64,000 nucleotides of DNA. It comes from Doris montereyensis (taxonomy: Eukaryota; Mollusca; Gastropoda; Nudibranchia; Dorididae). The number at the start of each line of letters is the position of its first letter. Within the stretch, counting starts at the first letter, position 1. This document shows, piece after piece, positions 61,201 through 64,000 of the stretch. The DNA is taken from positions 213,057-277,056 of the forward strand of contig JAXRKP010000484.1 in the NCBI GenBank assembly GCA_037039925.1, in the 5' to 3' direction. A program made the position numbers and the translations under genes. The notes beneath the pieces were generated by a model. It made no database searches. It had not been told where the DNA came from and was given only the letters and a program-made list of their open reading frames with translations.

Positions 61201-62494
61201 ACCACAAAACTAAAATGTTGTAGTAAACTGAATCATTATATAAAACAGAAACATCATGACCACTAAATTAGTATACAAAACTAAATCAACGTACAGAGCT
61301 AAAATATTGCAAAAAACTAAAATCGTACAAAACTAAAATATATATAAAAACTAAAAAAACAAAACTAAAATATAATATAAAAACTAAAACATCAGACAAA
61401 ACTAAAATAAACAAAGATGAAATACAAAGGGGCATATCAAAACTATCATCATCTGTGAGAGAGGAAACAAAAATGGAGGGAACTGGCAATTTAAGAAAGT
61501 AGTATGCCAACATCTGATTCAGTTTCACAGTGAGATCAGAGGCTTAAAACATAAAACTTACTAGATCATATTAAAACAAAATTTTGATTAACTCGGCACA
61601 TGATGAAATTACATACAAAATAGGCAAAAACCAAAGATGACACCAACAACAAAAGAAGCAACAAACTTTGTCAGAATGCTCAATGCCCTTCCTGCTTTCG
61701 TCAAGGCCATTAAGGCTCATAGAACCGTAGTTTATGCGATAATAATCACCTCCTAGACAGGACACTAGTCTAACGCAGGTCTTTACTCCCATGCTAGTGT
61801 TTCTACCCATTGTTACCTGGGTCGAGGGGGAAAAATGCAAGTTAAGGCTTTAGGCGGCACCTGGGTTGGGTGAGTTTGGGACCAAAATGTCAATTTCTGT
61901 TCTTTTGCATATTCGGGTAGAACAATCATTTATCTACAAGTTTATGGCAGAGAAAATGTCTATATGACGTATAATTTTTTGGGTATAAAATATTTTGTAG
62001 TTGAGGGTAGTTTAAAAACAGTCAAAATTTTTCTACCATTGACTGAGAAGATGGCACTGAAAACCCTTATAATGTGGCAGTAAATAGACAAATCTGGCAA
62101 CATGGTATCTGCCTGGCTGTCAAAAAGACGCTCTCAGATTTGGCCGAGCTCTGAGTACGTTAGAAGGGGAGGGCAAGCGTTGTCAGTCTGTGTGTTTGTA
62201 AACACACGCACAGGTATAGGAATAGAGGAAATTAACAACAAAAAACTGGTCATTTTGACATCCACACACACACACCCACCCCCCACCCCCAAGCTGCAAG
62301 GAAAGAGATAGTGTGACAAGGTACGTTTGAACAACAGACAGAAGAAATGAACACGGCAAGCGCAGTGAACTCACGTCCTTGTATGGAGCAGCATTATGGT
62401 CGACTCGAGCATCGACAAATCAGAGACGACCGGTCGTTATCACTCATAGCATTCATGTAAACGTAGTTTTCTTTGGGACATTGTTTGACGACAC
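34741..62494 (-). CDS. SLC44A2: Choline transporter-like protein (CTL2/SLC44A2 type), 5' end off window
   Basis: SLC44 proteins are multi-pass plasma-membrane or mitochondrial transporters for choline and related substrates. Eighteen exons from 62494 down to 34741 encode about 596 residues; human CTL2 has about 706, so roughly 110 N-terminal residues, including the first membrane segment, lie beyond base 64000. In order, the exons give the large cysteine-rich extracellular loop (62375-50277), membrane segments in 49945-49833, 49316-49185, 47194-47095 and 45860-45768, and a second loop with NDT and NGT glycosylation sequons (45149-44059). The family signature [20 protein letters not shown] follows (43341-43165). 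Later segments end in [18 protein letters not shown] and TAG. Three exons (62375, 57269, 37789) need a one-base correction. CTL2 versus CTL4/CTL5 cannot be settled by eye. Confidence 0.93.
35082..35366 (-). mobile_element. tRNA-derived SINE family A, near full length
   Basis: CAAGGCCGTTACGCCCATAC at the left, head at the right end (CAGCCTAACCACTCAGCCAA on the plus strand). It lies in the last SLC44A intron. Confidence 0.8.
35588..35830 (+). mobile_element. tRNA-derived SINE, separate family
   Basis: Head TAGCTCAGTAGGTATGGCAG (A box) and GTGGGTTCAAATCCTGGC (B box), then an unrelated body. The cloverleaf cannot be completed, so it is not a tRNA gene. Confidence 0.7.
36098..36182 (-). CDS. SLC44A2: SLC44A exon (last membrane segment)
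   Basis: 85 bases encoding [20 protein letters not shown] and VDTLFICF, the final membrane helix. Acceptor TTTCAG, donor GTGAGT. Confidence 0.95.
36340..36505. mobile_element. tRNA-like head abutting a family B SINE head
   Basis: 36342-36410 has GCCCGTAGCTCAGTCGGTCG and GAGTTCGATTCCCAGTCCGG; the acceptor strands nearly pair but the T and anticodon stems do not. 36413-36505 is the inverted head of family B. Confidence 0.65.
36620..36708 (-). CDS. SLC44A2: SLC44A exon
   Basis: 89 bases encoding [20 protein letters not shown] and [16 protein letters not shown] is the human counterpart. Acceptor TTTCAG, donor GTGAGT. Confidence 0.94.
36795..36905. repeat. GA-rich low-complexity tract
   Basis: Purine-rich GAGAGG and CAGAGA words in an SLC44A intron. 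Confidence 0.85.
36945..37060 (+). mobile_element. Dispersed repeat family C
   Basis: TTTGTCCACCATATACAATG, GGTGAATTAAAAGGAAA and GAAGTAGGATCTGCC. Confidence 0.65.
37316..37370. repeat. (AAT)n microsatellite
   Basis: About 17 AAT units. Confidence 0.97.
37789..37860 (-). CDS. SLC44A2: SLC44A exon (membrane segment), apparent 1-nt insertion
   Basis: 72 bases after CTACAG encoding [20 protein letters not shown] and GAIG. The previous exon leaves two bases, so the phase requires 71; the C-run 37858-37861 at the junction seems one base too long. Confidence 0.9.
37945..38050 (+). mobile_element. Dispersed repeat family C
   Basis: ATTTACCCCCGTCCACCATA, GAAGCAGAAAGATGAAAG and ACCCGCCAACCGCCCATG. 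Confidence 0.65.
38455..38706 (-). mobile_element. tRNA-derived SINE family A
   Basis: CCTGGATAGGACACTAGTCT in the body. The head is at the right end, with GCCAGGATTCGAACTTTC on the plus strand. Confidence 0.75.
39018..39091 (-). CDS. SLC44A2: SLC44A exon
   Basis: 74 bases encoding [20 protein letters not shown] and RNVL, matching the human IYGTNFCTSARNAFFLL block. Acceptor CAACAG, donor GTGAGA; ends with two bases of Arg. Confidence 0.92.
39330..40015. repeat. About 26-bp tandem array, about 25 copies
   Basis: GGTAGGTTTACTGTTGGTCA followed by TATACAG at the left, grading into CGGTCATATAGAGG-type units to the right, with many shortened copies. It starts about 240 bases upstream (gene sense) of the SLC44A exon at 39018-39091. 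Confidence 0.95.
40129..40198 (-). CDS. SLC44A2: SLC44A exon (CxxCC loop)
   Basis: 70 bases encoding [20 protein letters not shown] and YII, a highly conserved cysteine-rich cytoplasmic segment. Acceptor TTCCAG, donor GTGAGT. Confidence 0.95.
40380..40430. repeat. (CA)n-rich tract
   Basis: CACACA words in an SLC44A intron. Confidence 0.85.
40465..40568 (-). mobile_element. 3' fragment of the tRNA-derived SINE seen at 53934
   Basis: AGGGTAATCAGGAATGGAGT and GATAGTTTGCCATTGCTTTC are the reverse complement of the tail of 53934-54180. Confidence 0.65.
40598..40780 (-). mobile_element. SINE family A fragment without head
   Basis: GGCCCACACAGCCGGAACTT, CTCCTGGACAGGACGCTGGG and CATTTGCACCTGGGTCGAGG. 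Confidence 0.7.
40914..41042 (-). CDS. SLC44A2: SLC44A exon (membrane segment)
   Basis: 129 bases encoding [20 protein letters not shown] and [19 protein letters not shown], nearly collinear with human CTL2. Acceptor TTGCCAG. Four copies of a 42-bp unit start within about 30 bases upstream. Confidence 0.96.
41065..41220. repeat. 42-bp tandem array, 4 copies
   Basis: TATGATTTTACAAAATAATA and TATAATGAGCA units in the intron, beginning about 25 bases upstream (gene sense) of the acceptor at 41043. In gene sense each unit holds TGCTCAT, which resembles a branch-point word. Confidence 0.93.
41545..41592. repeat. AAT/ACT trinucleotide tract
   Basis: AATAATAATACTACTACTAC and on, in an SLC44A intron. 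Confidence 0.9.
42195..42445. repeat. Diverged tandem duplication of about 150 bp
   Basis: GAGCTGTGTGGTGAGGCTAC at about 42199 recurs as GAGCTGTGTGGCAAGGCCTC at about 42337. Both are followed by TACGAATAA and CCAATATTTCAGCGGCTC or its counterpart. Confidence 0.75.
42556..43070. mobile_element. pogo/Tigger-like non-autonomous DNA transposon, 515 bp, TA target site
   Basis: Ends are CAGTCTAC and GTAGACTG, flanked by TA on both sides (42554-42555 and 43071-43072). Beyond the first eight bases the ends still pair imperfectly (TGCCAGTAAT with ATAACTGGC). The inside has GGATAACTG and GGATATCCGAGC words typical of Tc1/mariner pogo-group elements. There is no transposase frame. Confidence 0.75.
43110..43130. 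repeat. Poly-G run
   Basis: About 15 G just downstream of the SLC44A exon at 43165-43341. Confidence 0.9.
43165..43341 (-). CDS. SLC44A2: SLC44A exon (signature membrane segment)
   Basis: 177 bases encoding [20 protein letters not shown] and [18 protein letters not shown], the most conserved stretch of the choline-transporter-like domain, then WSAMCRSLR. Tyr-His is completed across the next junction. Confidence 0.96.
44020..44032. repeat. Poly-G run
   Basis: About 9 G next to the donor of the SLC44A exon at 44059. Confidence 0.8.
44059..44111 (-). CDS. SLC44A2: SLC44A exon (short)
   Basis: 53 bases encoding [17 protein letters not shown], with an NGT sequon and the Cys and aromatic-Gly-Gly pattern of the family loop. 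Acceptor GACAG, donor GTAAGT. Confidence 0.88.
44200..44771. mobile_element. pogo/Tigger-like non-autonomous DNA transposon, about 570 bp
   Basis: Left end CGGTTGACACTC then GCGGTTAATCGCAACGCG; right end GTTGCGAAAAACCGGAATTG and ACTG. The inverted ends share AATCGCAA-type words. The left flank is TA and the right CA, a decayed target duplication. GCGATTAAGCAGCAATT is duplicated near the right end. Confidence 0.65.
45050..45149 (-). CDS. SLC44A2: SLC44A exon (second extracellular loop)
   Basis: 100 bases encoding [20 protein letters not shown] and [13 protein letters not shown], with one glycosylation sequon (NDT). The acceptor CAAAG is weak but gives the only phase that joins both neighbours. 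Confidence 0.85.
45768..45860 (-). CDS. SLC44A2: SLC44A exon (membrane segment)
   Basis: 93 bases encoding [20 protein letters not shown] and [10 protein letters not shown]. The AxGY and YW.A landmarks are present. Acceptor TTCCAG, donor GTATCC. Confidence 0.92.
46195..46505 (-). mobile_element. tRNA-derived SINE family B
   Basis: Family words CTCTGTAAACAGCCAGGGGA and GTGATCTGCACACAGGACC. The head at the right end has ACAAACCCACAACCTTTTTG and GGTCACCGAGTCC. Confidence 0.75.
46510..46760 (+). mobile_element. Two partial family A SINEs in tandem
   Basis: 46513-46665 has GATCCTGGGTTTGAATCCTG and GGTACCAGCACC. 46668-46760 restarts with GGCGTCGGTGGCCGAGCGG. The second is cut by the inverted repeat that follows. 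Confidence 0.7.
46762..47037. repeat. Large near-perfect inverted repeat, arms about 120 bp
   Basis: Left arm 46762-46882 and right arm about 46923-47037 are reverse complements: TTATTGCTGGGTTGTTAAAA begins one and its complement ends the other, and TCAAATTTGACTACACTATA is present in both. Differences: one G/C and the length of the G-run (about 18 versus 12). The spacer is about 40 bases. Confidence 0.93.
47095..47194 (-). CDS. SLC44A2: SLC44A exon (membrane segment)
   Basis: 100 bases encoding [20 protein letters not shown] and [13 protein letters not shown]. It matches the human segment ending ALIKEASRAVGY. Its donor is about 58 bases from one arm of a large inverted repeat. Confidence 0.92.
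47300..47535 (+). mobile_element. LINE 3' end, degenerate
   Basis: Plus-strand frames read [20 protein letters not shown] and [20 protein letters not shown], with end words like DRVEWRE. It resembles the tail at 31525. It lies in an SLC44A intron. Confidence 0.7.
47575..47720 (-). mobile_element. SINE family B fragment
   Basis: AAGGTGATCTCTGAGGCTTT, then GAACTGCCCTGTAAACGGCC and AAGGGATCTTTAACATGC. The head is missing. Confidence 0.65.
47855..48155 (-). mobile_element. tRNA-derived SINE family B
   Basis: CACCCACATCCATAGCTAAG at the left. The right end holds GGGTTGAACCCATAACC and TTGAGAGGCCGACTCCTTGC. Confidence 0.75.
48270..48870. repeat. TAG/CAG trinucleotide repeat region
   Basis: Long mixed AGTAGTAG and AGCAGCAG runs, densest at 48380-48700, with a shorter block to 48860. 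The poly-Ser, poly-Ala and poly-Leu open frames over it are repeat artefacts. Confidence 0.95.
48900..49112 (-). mobile_element. SINE family D copy, diverged
   Basis: GGGTACCTGTTCACACATGT, then CCTAAAAGTACAATGCC, then head ACAAACTGATTACAAACAC and GCCAAAACGCCTCC. Confidence 0.55.
49185..49316 (-). CDS. SLC44A2: SLC44A exon
   Basis: 132 bases encoding [20 protein letters not shown] and ending [16 protein letters not shown]. The TWLAF block is a family landmark. Acceptor CCACAG, donor GTGTGT. Confidence 0.93.
49600..49770 (-). mobile_element. tRNA-derived SINE family A
   Basis: GCTGGTGCTTGTACCCATTT, AGGATTCGAACCCGGGACC and CAGCCTGACCATTTGGCCAC: an intact head on the minus strand. Confidence 0.8.
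49833..49945 (-). CDS. SLC44A2: SLC44A exon (two membrane segments)
   Basis: 113 bases encoding [20 protein letters not shown] and [18 protein letters not shown], two hydrophobic helices with a short Arg-containing turn, as in the family's RFLAGIMVW region. Confidence 0.93.
49985..50165 (+). mobile_element. Two overlapping family C pieces
   Basis: GGAAAGGAGTAGAACCTATC and CCCACCAACCGCCGCACATG, followed by TTTGAAATTTACCCTGTCCA. Confidence 0.6.
50277..50360 (-). CDS. SLC44A2: SLC44A exon (loop to membrane segment)
   Basis: 84 bases encoding [20 protein letters not shown] and NTGHLILV. This corresponds to the human region LVEGAKKANGVLEARQLAM. Acceptor TTTACAG, donor GTAAGTG. Confidence 0.9.
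51070..51172. repeat. 24-bp tandem repeat, 4 copies
   Basis: CTTCAAATAGCCCTTCGGAC plus AAGC, nearly identical copies. Confidence 0.95.
51370..53685. repeat. 2.3-kb mosaic minisatellite of 25-bp and 36-bp units
   Basis: CTATCTATGACAATAAATTT plus GACTT (25 bases) is interspersed with a 36-base form that carries the extra AGTAATCTTTC. The first 150 bases have a TATAACAACATATTTGAC variant. It lies in the 6.9-kb SLC44A intron between exons at 57269 and 50360. The [12 protein letters not shown] open frames come from runs of the 36-base unit. Confidence 0.97.
53934..54185 (+). mobile_element. tRNA-derived SINE, further family
   Basis: Head AAGCTCAGTTGGTAGAGTGT (A box) and GAGTTCAATTCCCAGTCAGG (B box). 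The tail has GGCAAACTACCACACTATGC. The inverted tail recurs at 40465. Confidence 0.75.
55020..55250. repeat. (CA)n-rich region with a 39-45 bp higher repeat
   Basis: ACACACA runs separated by ATGCAGAAAC blocks, four times. Confidence 0.9.
55560..56350. repeat. About 30-bp AT-rich tandem array
   Basis: AAAACAAAATTAGACGTTAT followed by ATAAAATATA, about 25 copies that become more diverged towards the right. Confidence 0.95.
56690..57130 (+). mobile_element. LINE 3' end, degenerate
   Basis: Plus-strand frames: [27 protein letters not shown], then [20 protein letters not shown] and [20 protein letters not shown], ending near a DRDRW-like word. Frame breaks are frequent. It ends about 140 bases from the SLC44A exon at 57269. 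Confidence 0.8.
57269..57406 (-). CDS. SLC44A2: SLC44A exon (extracellular loop), apparent 1-nt deletion
   Basis: 138 bases after ATCTCAG. In phase with the previous exon it reads LINRCIP, carrying the conserved RC.P. From the G-run at 57387-57390 on, the family-like frame is [20 protein letters not shown] and AESIFNGTK, needing one more base. Donor GTAAGA. Confidence 0.86.
58285..58560 (+). mobile_element. LINE 3' end, degenerate
   Basis: [20 protein letters not shown], then [20 protein letters not shown] and [18 protein letters not shown]: an almost unbroken stretch of a reverse-transcriptase C-terminus, then stops. Confidence 0.85.
58580..58830 (-). mobile_element. LINE 3' end, opposite orientation
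   Basis: Minus-strand reading gives [40 protein letters not shown] and [20 protein letters not shown], another LINE tail. It abuts the previous element tail to tail. Confidence 0.75.
58840..60420. other. SLC44A intron, no feature recognised
   Basis: AT-rich sequence without exon, LINE or SINE words that I could identify. Confidence 0.4.
60425..60605 (+). mobile_element. SINE family D, 5' truncated
   Basis: TTACAGCTATAGGCAGAGGA, ATGTAGTGCCTAACAGGCAG and GTTGAGAAGGACTTTAAGTA. Confidence 0.7.
60669..60732 (-). CDS. SLC44A2: SLC44A exon (extracellular loop)
   Basis: 64 bases after TTTCTAG. Encodes [20 protein letters not shown] and a proline, then GTAAGTG. It joins APYKD upstream in phase 0. 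Its acceptor and first bases recur in the tandem array just upstream. Confidence 0.87.
60722..61180. repeat. About 43-bp array copying an SLC44A splice acceptor
   Basis: About ten units of ACTGACATCTAGAAATATCG followed by TAAAAAGCTAAAATGTCGTAC. In gene sense each carries TTTCTAG then ATGTCAGT, identical to the acceptor and first eight bases of exon 60669-60732. Weaker AAACTAAAAT repeats continue to about 61420. Confidence 0.93.
61690..61845 (-). mobile_element. SINE family A fragment without head
   Basis: AAGGCCATTAAGGCTCATAG, CACCTCCTAGACAGGACACT and TTGTTACCTGGGTCGAGG. Confidence 0.7.
62375..62494 (-). CDS. SLC44A2: SLC44A exon, first visible (extracellular loop), apparent frame break
   Basis: 120 bases after TTGCAG. 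It begins [20 protein letters not shown] and RSSLIC, matching the family's CP..Y.TYLN block. After base 62414 the family-like reading [13 protein letters not shown] continues in another frame, while the first frame meets a stop. Donor GTGAGT. Confidence 0.82.
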
Positions 62495-62539
62495 CTGCAA
62501 GTGAAAGTTATTTTGGCATTACAGGAAGTGAAATCTTGA

Positions 62540-62795
62540 TTCATTTATTTATTTATTTATTTATTTGATTTACCCACATCAACAAACTAAAGTGATCTCG
62601 GGGTTCTTGATAAGATTTTAAATTTTGTCCGGACTGCCTTGTAAACAACCAAGGGATCTTTATTGCGCATAGAGTGTTGTGATCTGCACACGGGACCCTC
62701 CTATTTATCATTCGTCTCCACTGGGACTAGGTGTCAATCCAACTACCTGGATCAGGGGCGTAGAGTTTACTCAAAACATAATGAGAAATTTTTTT
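62540..62795 (-). mobile_element. tRNA-derived SINE family B, head missing
   Basis: ATTTATTTATTT tail, then ACCCACATCAACAAACTAAA, GACTGCCTTGTAAACAACCA and TGATCTGCACACGGGACCC. Confidence 0.75.
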
Positions 62796-62814
62796 TGAAC
62801 CCTATAAAAACACG

Positions 62815-64000
62815 CAGTAGTGTATAGCGTTGTTTTCACCCCCAGAGTAGTAGTATATAACGTTATTTTCACCCACTAGAGTAGTAGTATATAACGTTGT
62901 TTTCACCCCCCAGAGTAGTAGTATATAACGTTGTTTTCACCCACTAGAGTAGTAGTATATAACGTTGTTTTCACCCACTAGAGTAGTAGTATATAACGTT
63001 GTTTTCACCCCCAGAGTAGTAGTATATAACGTTGTTTTCACCCCCAGAGTAGTAGTATATAACGTTATTTTCACCCCCTAGAGTAGTAGTATATAACGTT
63101 GTTTTCACCCCCAGAGTAGTAGTGCATAGTGTTGTTTTCACCCCCTAGAGTAGTAGTGTATAACGTTATTTTCACCCACTAGAGTAGTAGTGTATAACGT
63201 TGTTTCACCCCCAGAGTAGTAGTGCATAGTGTTGTTTTCACCCCTAGAGTAGTAGTGTATAACGTTGTTTTCACCCACTAGAGTAGTAGTGTATAACGTT
63301 GTTTTCACCCACTAGAGTAGTAGTGTATAACGTTGTTTTCACCCACTAGAGTAGTAGTGTATAACCTTGTTTTCACCCACTAGAGTAGTAGTGTATAACG
63401 TTGTTTTCACCCACTAGAGTAGTAGTGTATAACATTGTTTTCACCCACTAGAGTAGTAGTGTATAACGTTGTTTTCACCCCCTAGAGTAGTAGTGTATAA
63501 CGTTGTTTTCACCCACTAGAGTAGTAGTGTATAACGTTGTTTTCACCCCTAGAGTAGTAGTGTATAACGTTGTTTTCACCCACTAGAGTAGTAGTGTATA
63601 ACATTGTTTTCACCCCTAGAGTAGTAGTGTATAACCTTGTTGTTTTCACCCCTAGAGTAGTAGTGTATAACCTTGTTTTCACACACTAGAGTAGTAGTGT
63701 GTAGTGTTGTTTTTCACCCACTAGAGTAGTAGTGTGTAGTGTTGTTTTCACCCCCTAGAGTAGTAGTGTGTAACGTTGTTTTCACCCCTAGAGTAGTAGT
63801 GTATAACGTTGTTTTCACACACTAGAGTAGTAGTGTGTAACGTTGTTTTCACCCACTAGAGTAGTAGTGTATAACGTTGTTTTCACCCACTAGAGTAGTA
63901 GTGTATAACGTTGTTTTCACCCCTAGAGTAGTAGTGTGTAACGTTGTTTTCACCCACTAGAGTAGTAGTGTGTAACGTTGTTTTCACCCACTAGAGTAGT
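62815..64000. repeat. 34-bp satellite, at least 34 copies, running off the window
   Basis: ACTAGAGTAGTAGTGTATAA then CGTTGTTTTCACCC. A left block uses AGTAGTATATAACG and a right block AGTAGTGTATAACG; the junction variant alternates CCCAGAG and CACTAGAG. It lies in an SLC44A intron upstream of the first visible exon. Confidence 0.97.

Noticed and set aside
62815..64000. CRISPR-like regular array
   Set aside because: Units are contiguous with no unique spacers, in an animal intron.

Overview
This window is animal genomic DNA: AT-rich, with spliced genes, GT-AG introns of about 0.2 to 7 kb, and dense SINE, LINE and tandem-repeat content. The proteins resemble invertebrate orthologues. A mollusc, perhaps a gastropod, is my best guess, but that is inference from gene and repeat style and not a proof. 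No bacterial, phage or CRISPR content was seen.

Three protein-coding genes are supported exon by exon. (1) GTF2B (TFIIB), minus strand, 14213 down to 926: nine coding exons, with the last coding exon (about 44 residues) off the left edge. (2) ENDOG (mitochondrial endonuclease G), plus strand, 14359 to 26248: complete in five exons, 301 residues, with the DRGH nuclease motif. Its start codon is 146 bp from that of GTF2B, so the two genes are head to head and probably share a bidirectional promoter. (3) A choline-transporter-like gene of the SLC44A2/CTL2 type, minus strand, 62494 down to 34741: eighteen exons, about 596 residues, including the stop codon. Roughly the first 110 residues lie beyond the right edge. 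ENDOG and SLC44A converge on an 8.5 kb intergenic stretch (26249-34740) with no gene I can support.

The rest is repeats. At least four tRNA-derived SINE families and one further dispersed family recur. Nine LINE pieces occur, mostly 3' ends, including one longer but broken copy at about 20395-22290 with three tandem units just upstream. Two pogo/Tigger-like non-autonomous DNA elements lie in neighbouring SLC44A introns. There are many minisatellites. The most striking is inside ENDOG: about ten tandem copies of the splice acceptor plus the first half of exon 4 lie just upstream of the real exon. A second array, in SLC44A, likewise copies an acceptor and the first bases of its exon. Other arrays lie directly upstream of further 3' splice sites.

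Four of the 32 coding exons carry an apparent 1-nt frame disruption (one in GTF2B, three in SLC44A), three of them in homopolymer runs. Because TFIIB is essential and everything else in these genes is intact, consensus indel errors of a long-read assembly are the simplest explanation.
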